The position numbers and the translations under genes are program-made. Below are positions 13,278 through 25,733 of a stretch of DNA of 64,000 bases, one piece after another. Source of the stretch: Litomosoides sigmodontis (taxonomy: Eukaryota > Nematoda > Chromadorea > Rhabditida > Onchocercidae); contig OY718808.1 of NCBI GenBank assembly GCA_963070105.1, positions 5,433,738-5,497,737 on the forward strand. Direction: 5' to 3'. The notes beneath the pieces are model-generated. The model did not search any database. It had not been told where the DNA came from and saw nothing but the letters and a program-made list of their open reading frames with translations. How positions within the stretch are numbered: the first letter of the stretch is position 1; every line of letters begins with the position of its first letter.

Positions 13278-16200
13278 ATGCTCCTCTCGGTGCATCACCT
13301 CCTCCTCCTAGTCCTACCACTTGCTTCTGCAAACCAAACTTCGCACGGAAAAAGTTTTTTGAAACGGTTTCGTGCCAGCGATCGAACAGTCATTCCAAGT
13401 GTCAATCAAGGACCTTACTATGCGCAACCCGAACAGATTGCGCTTAGCTATGGAGGTATGCCTTAGTTGGTTGTGTCTGTTTTAGATGTTTTTTTGAGTT
13501 GTTTGTTTCAAGGGAAGCAACTAGCTGCGTGATAGATATGTGTTGGTTAGCAAAAAAGCTGAAGTTGTTTACTTTGAATCGATGGATCATCTGAGAGGTG
13601 TAGTGTTCCAAATATGAGATTAAAATAAGATTGAGTTGGAAAAATGGCGACTGCGTTGGCGGCTGTACCAAAGGCGTCAGAGGTGAATCATTATGGTTTT
13701 AGAATTACTAATTAATTTCTTCGTAATCGTAGTGCTTTCCCAGCTGTAAAACGGATAGTTTCCGCATACGATGGACTTCTGAATGCATTACAAACAAAAA
13801 TAACCTTATCAGTTACATATTAGACATAAAGCAAAAAAAGCGTTTAACTGAAAGGTTCGCTTCGTCTATCAAATTTATAATGAAAATATTGGTGAAGAAT
13901 GTTGAGTAAGGCATTGAAGATTTTTCCTCATTTTTCATGGCTTAATTTAATTTGTGCGTTTCAGGTAATGTGTCTTCGATGTGGATAACTTGGCTTACTT
14001 ATAACGATACGTTTTCATCGGTTGTGGAATACGGTATCAATGATTTACGGTGGTCCGCTAAAGGCAATTCAATACTGTTTGTTGATGGTGGTAAGCAAAG
14101 AAATAAACGATACATACATCGAATTCTACTCACCGATCTGATACCTGGAACTGTTTATCGTATGTTTAGAATGAAATTAAAACAAACTTCAAGATATATC
14201 GCATGGACTCATTTCGCATTAACAGGCCTGAGCATTCTTCAAGTTAAGTGCACGTGGAAGCTTTAAGGTTAGAAGGAGCGAATTAAAAATGTAGTAAACT
14301 GCGTAAAAGTGTCGTTGTGAGTTTTTCAATATGTTTGGTATTTAACTCTTTGACATTTCTTTAGAAAGAGATGTTCAGAGTACCATGTTGGATCGGAGTA
14401 CGGTTGGAGTTCGCTTTATCGATTCAAAACAATGCGACAATTAACGAATCATGAATATGTCTACGCAGTTTATGGAGATCTTGGTGTTGTAAATGCTCGA
14501 TCACTTGGGAAGATACAGCAACAAGCACAGCGATCACTTATTGATGCGGTTTTTCACGTTGGTCAGATATTTAATTGTGTCTTGTGCCTCCTTTCCTATG
14601 TGTGGAAATAAGTGGATAGCGAGATAAATCATAATTTAGGCACACTTTTCTTGAGGATACAATTCATATATAATAATATATTTAGGTGATATGGCGTACA
14701 ACTTGGATACTGTAAGTTTCATCTTTCTTGATATGCAGCAGTGTTTTTCGACTGCTTCACAAATATGGATTTGAAAAGTGAATTGTCTGTGTGGAAAATG
14801 TTGTTTGCCAGGATGAAGGACAATTTGGTGATCAGTTTGGCAGGCAGATTGAACCGATAGCAGCTTACGTCCCATACATGACGGTTGTGGGTAATCATGA
14901 ACAAGCCTATAACTTCTCGCACTATGTCAACCGGTATACGATGCCGAACAGTAAGCACAACTTTTTTTATAGGTAATGGAATTTTGCATATTATCAAGAT
15001 TTTGAGCTTCTATTTCATCATCGTAGTATCGAAGGTGTGATACTTTATCAGTAGCATTTCCAATTACAATAACATGCAAGAAAAGGAAATTCGTTTATTT
15101 CGATTTATTTGTGAATCATTTCCTTCTGCTTCATCCACTCATTCACCCTCATTTTTGACAGGTAATTTATTTCGAATTATTTAATTTTGTACTTATATAT
15201 GTCAATAGGTCTGACTTTTTTATGAGCCTTTTCTTGTATGTTTGCAGTTTCGATCTTGGTGCAGCACATTTTATTGCTATATCAACTGAATTTTATTATT
15301 TCACTGAGTATGGTTCTGTGCAGATAGCGAATCAATGGAAATGGCTTGTCGACGATTTAAAAGTGAGTTTATAAGCATTTTCGGGTTGAAGATAAAGCGA
15401 AGATGATACTGCAAAAAAAACATGTTTCATGCAATTTCATCACTCGTTCCGGATTTTCAGCAGGCATCGGAAAACCGCGATAAATATCCGTGGATTATAA
15501 CAATGGGACATCGACCGATGTATTGCTCAAATTACGATTCCGATGACTGCACCAAATACGAATCACGAGTAAGCCGTTTCCTTCTTCCAGCTGCCTACGA
15601 AGGCTGTAGTAACACAACTTTACCAGAAATCGCGAAAAATTTTCCAATCTTTTGTTATTTCATTTAAACGCTATTTTCGTTTCTTTCCCATTACAAATCA
15701 AAGTTTAAGTTTAGGTTCGTTCGGGCATACCAGGAACACACCGCTACGGATTTGAAAAATTGTTTTATACGTATGGAGTTGACGTAGAATTTTGGGCGCA
15801 CGAGCATTCCTACGAACGCATGTGGCCGATTTATAATCGTACTGTAAGTGCAGGAAACGATTTCTTTCTCAAACTTTTTAAATTCCGTACATAAAATATA
15901 AATTCTTGTATAAAATGCTTGTTTTGTACCGTATATGGAGCAATCAAACTACCAACAACTTTTTTCAACTGTATGAGGAAAAAAATATTTGACTGGTAAT
16001 TTAATTGTTTGAATTTAGGTTTATAATGGTACCAAAGAACCGTACGTTGATCCACCAGCACCGGTGCATATAATTTCAGGATCTGCAGTAAGCACATTGA
16101 TATTCGAAAAATAACCTTTCAGAGTTTCAAGTGGTGTTGGTGCCACGGGAAGAATGTCTAAACTTCAAGATAGTTGCTACCTCCTGAACTGTCGTATACC

Positions 16201-16619
16201 AATTTAGCTCTGTCTGTTTCAGGGATGTCAGGAATACACTGATCCATTTGTGTCTAAGCCACCACCATGGAGTGCATTTCGTTCGTCGAACTATGGCTTT
16301 GGTCGACTTCATATATTTAATGGAACTCATCTGTACTTTGAGCAAGTGTCCGCCTCGAAGGTTTCCAACTTTTTTTCACGTCACGTTAGCACTGTTTAAC
16401 TAATTTATCACTCTCACTTGCTTCTTCAAACATATATCTAAATTATATGATTGTCGAAGTCCTTGTTTGAGGGAATGAAAGTATCGTAATGCAATTAGTT
16501 GACTAAGGTGATTGCAGGACGAAACGGAAGATAGCTTCTGGTTGATCAAGCACAAGCATGGACCCTACACCTCCGAGCATCGTAAGAAGTTGAAACAATT
16601 TGGTACCTATGTACCCTGA
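13278..16619 (+). CDS. ACP7: Purple acid phosphatase, ACP7 type, secreted
   Basis: Eleven exons: 13278-13455, 13965-14159, 14379-14561, 14686-14711, 14812-14972, 15248-15362, 15461-15568, 15715-15843, 16019-16087, 16223-16360 and 16518-16619. They give 467 residues. Residues 1-19 form a signal peptide with a Leu-rich core. A fibronectin-like N-terminal domain ([16 protein letters not shown]) precedes the phosphatase domain. The metal ligands of the purple acid phosphatase family are all present: Asp158 in GDLG, Asp187 and Tyr190 in GDMAY, Asn222-His223 in GNHE, His303 in MGHRP, and His351/His353 in AHEHSYER. The family hydrolyses phosphate monoesters at a binuclear iron-type centre. Several NXS/T sites fit a secreted or lysosomal glycoprotein. 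The last ligand motif reads AHEH rather than the usual GHxH. The 26-nt fourth exon alone encodes the GDMAY ligand block. Exon 7 has tandem CAG acceptors. Confidence 0.93.
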
Positions 16620-16656
16620 AGCACCGCAACTATCCATTATCCATAGAATTATCCAA

Positions 16657-16662
16657 AATAAA
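16657..16662 (+). terminator. Polyadenylation signal of the acid phosphatase gene
   Basis: AATAAA starts 38 bases after the stop codon at 16619, a typical short nematode 3'UTR distance. Confidence 0.7.
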
Positions 16663-17460
16663 ACTTCAATTTTCGTAATGAATGAATTACTTTGATCATT
16701 TTGCTTACTGATGGAATTTTAGTGGAAGTAAATAATTCACCGCTTAAATCATTTCTTAGCTCAAAATTAATTGTAAATTTGTTTGCTTTCGACACGATGA
16801 GATGACAATGTGAAACTTGAAATTTATCGTTGTGTGGAAGGGTACGTTACTGCGGAAGTACATATAAAACAACTACTGCAAATCAAACAGCTGTTCCTGC
16901 TTAAATTATAAAACACTTTTACAACTGAGAAAAAACTTGCTACAAGAGCAACATAATATAGGCAGAATAAAGTGAAGCAAATTGGAATTTACAACTTTTG
17001 AATATGTTTGAGGTCCAAGAAAAGATTTTATTTTTATATACAACGATCTCAAAGAGGAAATTTAAAATTGAAGACCTGATATTTCCTAACAGCTAATGTT
17101 TAAAGTTTTCTAAAAATTTCTTGAAATTTGTTGAAATTACAAATATTTTTGACCATTAGTAGAATGCTTCAATGAAGCCAAACGCTAAGTGGGACTTCAC
17201 TGATTGCATCAATAACAACATTAAAACATCGGACATGCGTATCAGATGTGAAAATTTTAAATATAGCAATCTCAGATTAGAATAGATAATTGTCTAAGAA
17301 TATTCATTGGGCACTTTTCATATTGTGCTTCCTAAACCACGCCGTAAGCATTTTCAGATTTCTGTCACGCCATAGCTGAAATTATCGGATCAGTGATAGG
17401 ATTGAGACTGAATCGATAATTCATTTGTGCTAATTTAAAATCATTGGACTTATAGAAATT
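16663..17460. other. Convergent intergenic region
   Basis: AT-rich sequence between the 3' end of the + strand phosphatase and the 3' end of the - strand aminopeptidase. No coding or RNA feature was seen. Confidence 0.6.
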
Positions 17461-20400
17461 TTAGCATAACTTTGAAGCAACCTTTGCAGTTCTGCCTCTC
17501 TCCAGCTGTTGCCCAAACACGTCGAACTTACTCGTATCTTTCCTGTGCATTTTCATAAAAGCTTCAAGCTGCAACAGTGTAGGAATGCTTAAACTAAAAC
17601 CACTGCAGTTCTCCTTTAAATGAAAAGTTAAATGCGATAGGCTTGAAAATGAAGGAGCTAAAGTACAGCTAAGGAAATTTTAGAAAATTATTTACAAACC
17701 TGTGTGATTTGTCTTTCATTTGATACAAACGTTGAGCTTAATATTATTTTCCTTAAGGAATTCTGCTGCTCTTTCATGCTGAAATCTTTGCAATTAAATT
17801 TTTGTCAAGTAGATATTGCAATTAATTCTTCTACAAGACAAGGAAATAGCAATAATTATCCATTAATGATTAGTAAGTCTGAATTTGTGTTAAAAGGTTG
17901 TAATTTACTCCGAAAAGAGTTGAGACCAGCTGTCCTGGAAATAATCGAAAATGATTAAACGGCCGACGTCTCCTGCACTAACATATCCGAATGTGCTCGG
18001 CATATCTTGTAGTCGAATCGATGTGTCATTCAAATCAGACGCCAATTTCAAAAGCCTATAAATGAATTCGTGCAGCCAAAGTGGAAGTCAGAAGATTTTC
18101 AAGCCAAATTCAACCACTTCTAAGAAGTCATAGAGCATTAGCATTAGCATTTATTATAAAGTGATTTTTAAATTATAATAAAAACGGACTTTTTGAGAGT
18201 GAATGAGTCACGTGAACAAGTGAGAGCTCCAAGCAAGCGCTCTCGTTCGACTTGGACATGCTCACGTTTATAAAGTTGGAATACTTGGTTCCATACTTTT
18301 TCTGCAGCAACTCGTACACCTTCGCAGTAAACCTGAGATCGCACTGGTATTGGAACTCTGTAAATGGAAGCTTATCAGAAAGTCATTATGAAATTTAAAT
18401 CTATGAACTATAAATCATCATCAGTTTATAAGAAATTTATGAAAATAGTGTTATTTTGTAGGTAGTAATGGCCTAGCTAAGGACTTAATGACTTCATTTC
18501 CATTTCTACTGACATCATCGAACCGTCCAGCAGATCAGACAGGGTTCACACCTGATCGTTTCATTCAGTGTCATTTACAGTTAAGAATTCTCGTGAAAAC
18601 AAAAAAAAAACAAAGGCTCAAAATTGGAGTATAAATGGAGGAGGCAAGAAAGGACCCAAGGTAACCTAATTAAGGCCTAATAATCAGTTAAGAATTTTCT
18701 TTTTAAATGAATTGATTTATGGTGAACAGACGTGCTGCATTCACTGCTCGAAACATTTCCATCTTGGCATTGGTTCAAGAAGTTTTTAAGGAACAGGTCG
18801 TACAGCTTTTCCGTGCAATTTACATTGCGTATGTAACACATTTGTCCAAGGATCGCATAACGCAGCTCACTGAAATCGATCAACGCTGAAGTGCTTGCTA
18901 TTTGAACCAAATTTGCAGCATAATTTTTCCTACTTCAATCGACTAAAAGTTTACAGCGTTCGAAAGAATTATGGAAAAAATACTTTTCAAAGAAAAGTTC
19001 GTCATCTAAATAGGTTGTTTGCAAAATTTCCCAATCGATCCGATTGTACAGTGGCAGAAGCAGCGGCTCCAAATATTCCTTAATTGCACAGCATTTAGTT
19101 TAAGCAAACATTGCACTATTCAGGTGTGAATTCAACTGTGCCAATAGAAGTTAATCTCAAAAAGTAGGGGAGGTGTGAAAAGCTGACAGGATTATAGAAT
19201 TTCCCAGGAGTAATACTAAAATATATCAAAATAATTACTCTGATATATTGAGTCTCAGGCTCATTATTGAAATTTTCCAGGATGACCGAAAGGCCATTTA
19301 ATGCCATCCTCCACGGAAGGAATTCTTCTTCCATGTGCAAATATTGTGTTAGATTTAATGGAATTTCATAGGAAATATAGTTAGCTTCCGCAAGAGCAAA
19401 AGCATCAGCTAAGATTCGAGCACGAGTGCGCACATCAATCTTCTGAAATAATGAAATTCTCAGTAAGAAGCTCTTCTAGAAAAGCCGTCGCAGAAAGCAT
19501 CAACATCAGCTATTTTCATTTCTAGCTAATTCATAGTGCCGTGAAATCGTCTGCTATCCTCAATTGGAAGAGGATCATTGAGCCGTGGGGGTGATAATTA
19601 TTATAACTTATTTCTGCTCTATTAATCAGCAAATTTCTAGTTCACTTTTAAGGCTGTAAAAATATTACCGCAGGATCCTTCAGCAGCTGATCAGTTATTT
19701 TTAACCATAATTCGGAATTGTAATTGACACGGTAAAAACCTTTTGAACCAGAATTTAAAACCAGAAGGTCTTCTTTACTTACATCCAAACCCTGTGCTAA
19801 ATTTAACAGATTTTGAAAAAAAGCAAAAGCTGATATGCAAATTTAAAAACTTCAATCTATAAAAAATGTTACCTTCGTTTTAGGTATAACAACTAAAACC
19901 AAAATTCGATTCTATTATTTTGCATTGCAAGTTTCTGGGGAAATTTGCAATTAATGTGTAAAATTGATCAACCTAGCAATCATACATGATATAAGAGTGG
20001 AAATGACTGTGGGCGCTTTCAAACCGCAATGGAATACTTGCGCTTCATGTTTTAAACAAGCTGAGAAAATGGGTGTGCTGTGTTGGCCTAGTGAAATCAA
20101 GCAATCGGAACCATCGATAAATCATAGATAGCTTAATCATTGAACAAATTAAACAGGATGGCTCAAGAAAAATGCTTTCTAAAAGGCCAATCAAGGGCAC
20201 AAATCAGCGTACGCCTATTTAAACAGTACGAATATATATTATATTAAGTGCATTAGTCTCGGCAAAATTAACGTCTAGCTAATTTCGTCTAATTTAAGAA
20301 GATTCAAATGAAACAGTTTACATTCATGCAGCCAAGTCATTGGCATTTCTTCTCCATTTATTGCATACCATATCGGTATATCATATTTATACCTGCAAAA

Positions 20401-23400
20401 CAAAAAAAAACTTGGTTCTGTATTTTTTGAAAAAAAGCAAGGAGAATTTAATACTGATTTGTTCCATTCAAAGTTTACGTTTTAAAATGACCAACCAAAA
20501 TCTAGCATTGCGAAATTTCTCCCGCTCAAGTGCGTTTTCATCCCATTTGAAACGTTTTTGACGTAGCTCAACCCTTTTGTCATCAATCCGATGTACTTCA
20601 ACCACTGGATATCCCATCTGATGAATAAAGATATTAACATATCCAATGCGTCATTTAGCACTTATTTTCCTTATTCTGAGCTTTAAAGCAACAAATGTTT
20701 CAATGGAATGATTGATGAATTTACTTTCATTGTTTGACTTACTCACATCCAAAAACGACAAAAGTAATCAATTATTGTATATAATTTCCATACAGTGACC
20801 ATGACTACCTGCTGAGTCCATTTTGACGCAAAATCTCGTATGTCAAGTTTGTCACCCTCCCATGACAGCAGAGAATCCGGAACCGCTCTGTTCAGAGCAT
20901 CCCACAAATCATTGTGATCTGCGTTGCGATACTTATGACTATCCAAGTAATCCTGAAGCTTCCTTCATCTCTTTCTATTGTCATGAAGAAAAAGGGATAA
21001 TAAGCCATGCAAATATTTGGCTGACTACATTGCATAATTTGTGGCAAACTTCGTTTTTGTTTTCTAAAACAAATTGAAAAATCTTGCAAACATGCGCCAA
21101 GAAGTGAATTAACAATTAAACTTGTATTTTCATGTTTGAAATCTACAGATATTCATTAAGCTGGCAGAATATTGAATCTACCACTAACATGTAGTCCTTT
21201 TTTGAAGTTTTCAGATCCCATAACGTGCTGAATCATGAATATTATTGCGGAACCCTGAAATTATCACTTGCCACGCGTGACATTTGCTGTGTAATGCTGA
21301 AGAAAATCAATTAAGATGGACTGAAAAAGAGGGAAAGTGTTGCCTTGTCATACGTGATCGCGTCGAATGCCGCACTTACGTCTTCAGCTTTGTCAATTGG
21401 GAACAGTAAGGGATGAGAAGTGGCTTGTCCGTCACGCCGATATGCTGTTTCTACGGCATCTTGCAAGAAGTAATCGCCCTTAAATATGCCAAATGCAAGC
21501 AAATAACGAGTAATAAAATGCTAAGTAAAAAGGGAGATAGTAGCGCAGTCTCGCAAGGATGACATTTGCAAACCATGCGGAAAGTGCCTTTACTGATTGC
21601 ATCAGCGCCTAGATATTCCATAAAGGTTGCAAATCCTTCGTTTAACCATAAATCACTCCACCATTTCATTGTGACCAAATTGCCAAACCACTACAAAAGG
21701 CAAGAGTGGACGAGCCACTAATGGAGCACTGCATCACTTCAAAATGCTAGGAAAGAAACTTATCAAACTTAATTAAATCGTGAAAAGCGATTGAAATGCC
21801 TTCCTCAACTCATTCCTAAACTACACGACTTCTCTTCACATTTCTCATTTCAGTTACCTAACGAATTAAACCTTTAGCTAAGCTCTGCATCATGAATCGC
21901 TCGCTTCCTGCAAGACAAGGCAAACCTGATGAGCTAATTCATGAGCGACAACCAGGGCGACACGGACTTTCTGAGACGGTGCATAGTACCTTTCATCGTA
22001 AAGCAAGAACTTCTCTCGATAAGTTATTAAACCCCAGTTTTCCATTGCTCCAGCAGCAAAATCTGGTAAAGCCATCATATCTGTAAAGATGGCTTTCATC
22101 TCAGCTTCAATTAGCATTTTTAACAGGAAGAGAGAAAGATGGGAGGAAAGATTTAATCTTTTGCTTTTATTCTCATTCTAATTTTGCTCGCAATTGGCTT
22201 ACTGAAAACAAATACAAAAATACCGGGAGCTCTGGCATGTCCCTCAGACTGGACAGGAATTTTGCAAACATTGCTGTGAAAAACACATCATAAAGAAGTG
22301 GACAACCTTGCTTTTTAAGTGGAAAGGAAATATTATAGTAGTTTTCGTAAAATTCCATAGCCGAAATTCCTGCTTTCAGAGCATAAACTGTTTGGTTTAA
22401 AGCTTCTTCGCGCGACCAAATTCGAAACTAAAATTAGTGATTAACGTAAAGTGCGGAATGAAGCATAAAATGAGGAAAGCGCACGATATGCGATGGCTTA
22501 AAAAAGTAATTCGCACTTTGTGCTTAAAGGTAATTGGTGATGGCGCTCTAAACAGTGTTTATCAGCCAGCTGGTAGGTGGACAAGTTGCGGCGGACAAAA
22601 TAATATTGTAAATTTCGATATTAGACGTTACGTACCCTTGTTCCCATGCTTGTTGTCCCTTCAATGAAATCAAAATCAGTGACTGCTAGGGCAAGCAGAT
22701 AGGATGACATAGGTGGTGACTCGATGAATGAAGTGACCACCCAGTCCGGATCATCCCTTAACAAATTTCATTAGCTATTGTTACTGTAACAATAATACAA
22801 GGCAAATATTTGGAATATATTGTGGTTACTAATCAGCTAAGGAACCGTGATTTTTGCTATAAGTCAACAGTGACTTGTTCATTTATCAAGTAGCTAGAAA
22901 AAGTAAAATATTCACAGTTGAAGGACTCCTATTCTGAACAAACGTCACTTTCCACTTCACTAAGTTTTGGAACGAACATCCAGCCGATCCTTTTATGATG
23001 AGCAGTACTTCAACGTAAACACATTTAGAAGCTAAAATTTTAATAACAAATATTCTGGTATTATAAAACATTACGTTTTTTCGGCATTTTTAATTTCGAT
23101 TCCATTGGACACGGCGGAAGTACCACTCGGATGAATAACTTTGATCTTCCAAACTGCTTTAAATTCTGGCTCATCAAAACATGGTACCATACGTCGAGCA
23201 TCTGTTGGTTCCATTTGTGTTACTGCTAGATACCTAAAGTTAAAGTTAAAAGATTGATAAATACATCACAAACTGCCGACAGCTGTACTGAAATCATCAA
23301 ATTCAACCTTGTCATATCCTGACCATCCTGATACCGGCTTAAATACAGACCAGCAAGTTTCATGTGAATTAGACCGGAATAAGCTATCTGAAATGACACA

Positions 23401-25733
23401 CTTTCATTAAAACGACGATAACGGCAAAATTTGAAAAGTTTATGGTTGGAAGTTTTCAAATGACACCTGCAAATAATATTCTTGACCCTTATTTAGCCTT
23501 CCATCCAGCAACAGTGTTACCATTTCCAGTGTTTCGTTCACAATAATTTCCTTCACCTAAATACAGCGTTGCGCTTTCAATAAGAACTTCAATTTAATGT
23601 TAACAATATATTTACAATTGTCATTTATATTCTAGAGAAAAAGAGAGAGAGAAAGACTGGGAACAAAATTAAAAAGCCAAATTTCTACGAAATTCAGAAA
23701 AAATTACTTCAAATTTTAAATGTGCAAAAGAAATAAATACGAAAAATTGAGCGAATGCTTATTTCAGGAACAACTGTAATCCAAAACCTGAGCATCAGCA
23801 GCAACTTTAGTACTCTTAGGTGGCTGTTCTATGGTTCTGTTTTCCATTTCCATTTCTTCTAAATTCATAAGTGTTGTAAGTGTAGAATTCTCTGCTTCAT
23901 CCTCCACTACTTCCGCTGTTTCCTCCACAGCAAGTGTTTTGGCCTAAAATGCAGTTACTCTGTGCAACGTAAACAAAACAACAAAATACAATTCTGAATA
24001 AAGAGAAAAAATAGGAAGATTTACCAACAGCACCAAAGCTCAATTCCACATAATTTCAACATAGCGCAGCTGCTAAAGTCACACTAACCGTAGTAGAAGC
24101 CTAAATGTAAAACTTAGGCATCCGTCCATAGATAAGGTTGAAAACTTAACTGAGAAATACAAACTTAGCCGAAACACAAATTTATAAGACAAAAGTCATT
24201 CATCTTCCCAGGTGAGCCACTGCAATGAAATCAACGAAAGTTCATGAAAAACCGTTTAAGAAACCACGTACGGTAGTGCTATATTTATCTGAACTCGTGC
24301 TCTCCAAGTCTCGCCGTACTCTCGAAAACTGAAGCTTAAAATTGAACTTATTTTCACGTTAACTTAAGCTGTAAGTACTTAAAAAAATGCATCTAAATTT
24401 CACAATTTTCATTGGGAAGGAGTTGAGAGAAATTAGCTGAATGAAAGAATTCACTAAAAATTATCGAACAATCGAATTTATGGTGCAAAAGCGCTAAGGC
24501 CTTTTATGTCAGTAAAACATGTTGAAAACATAGGGAAAAAACTACTTTTGAAAATTCGGAAGTAAAAGAAATTAAATTTGAAATTCAGCGACAAATACCT
24601 GTTCGTTCTGAGTGGCTTTATCCTGCAAAATCTTGATTTCCTCTACATTGTCAGGAAAACTCAACTTTAAAGAGTTGAGAACAATTTTATCAGTCTCCTC
24701 AACAACCCAAAATTTGATAATCAATGCAGCATCAAACGTCATATTCTTACTTGCTGGAATGTCCACATAACCAGGTAGGTATGTTTTTATCGTCAAATTG
24801 TACCTGCAACATTGTAATTTACATTTCATAATCTTTAACTTAATTATAAAGTGTGCACTTCCTTCATTCACAAACAGAAGCTTCGCGCAGCCAGCACTTT
24901 TATCTTTTCCTTGCGGTATTTCATAGATGATTTTCACATACAAACGAATAATTTGCATTAAATAAATAAAAAAAAATATTCCTTAATGAAAATTTGAAAA
25001 TTTTCATTAATGACTATTTTTTTGAAATTTTCAAAATTCTCAAATTTCTATTAAGAATGCTTCCTTAATGAAAGTTTGAGAACAAAAGACAACTCTTAGC
25101 ATACATAAACTTTATTTGAAAAATACAAACCATATGGGTGCAATGCTTTTTGGTAGACGTAGTTCAGCTGCGGTAGGACCGCTAACTTCTTCTTCTATTG
25201 GCGACTCGTCCACTGATACATTTGAGCTGAAGGTGGACGAACAAACTTCGTTCAAAACGTTAATATTTGTGAAGACGATGAAACTATGCAAATTGTTGTG
25301 GGAAAAATGATATGTAAACCAGAACTCGCTAAAGGACGGACAAAAAGAAGCAAAGACGTACGAGAAGAACGCGTGAATAAAATTTAAATTTGGAAAATTC
25401 GCTACAAAGAGAATGAATGGTTTTTATGTGTAAGTCGAAAGTTGCCACTTTCAGAACGAGGGAAGTCCAAAGGTTTCAATCAATTAACATCGTTCTAGCC
25501 TGCTTACAGCCCTTCCACAAAGAATCGAACGGCACTCACGTTACTTGCTGAGCGTCGACGAAAGGCCTTATTTCAAGCGATCGATCGTACGTTTGCTTTG
25601 TTACCCAATAAGTTATAAAGGATGATAACGCAATCGAAAGAATCGCAATCAAAAACAAAAAGTATACGGTTGTCACTGCACAGGTAATTCTCTTCTGTAC
25701 TTTCTCTTTCGTCATCAGTCCCTTCTTCTCCAT
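17461..25733 (-). CDS. Type II membrane M1 zinc aminopeptidase
   Basis: Twenty-four exons on the minus strand, in order: 25733-25540, 25283-25131, 24803-24599, 23943-23788, 23556-23467, 23387-23308, 23233-23075, 22756-22636, 22427-22307, 22080-21926, 21690-21574, 21478-21344, 21254-21189, 20952-20809, 20617-20496, 20392-20322, 19796-19669, 19442-19239, 19078-18984, 18929-18732, 18357-18190, 18055-17909, 17778-17700 and 17568-17461. They keep frame throughout and give 1071 residues. A short basic cytosolic tail precedes one membrane anchor at about 17-43, then a linker, then the M1 N-terminal domain from [10 protein letters not shown]. The active site is complete: GAMEN (437-441), HELAH with zinc ligands His473 and His477, Glu474 as base, Glu496 in NEGFA, and Tyr560 in ITYDK. 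The large helical ERAP1-type C-terminal domain follows (GFYRVNY, ALTCSRD, TLKK). The enzyme removes N-terminal residues from peptides outside the cell. Exon 12 uses a GC donor, and exon 4 is an acidic insert. The 18929 acceptor is weak. Confidence 0.9.
24983..25010. repeat. Short intronic inverted repeat
   Basis: Two perfect 11-base arms (TTAATGAAAAT and its complement) flank a 6-base spacer in the aminopeptidase intron between exons 2 and 3. A related copy of the arm recurs about 70 bases further on. It could form a small hairpin, but no known element was recognised. Confidence 0.7.

Noticed and set aside
24804..24958. Upstream extension of the aminopeptidase exon 3 open frame
   Set aside because: The frame stays open, but a strong acceptor at 24804 joins in phase to the exon encoding LRLPKSIAP, which restores the family sequence. 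The extension is intronic.
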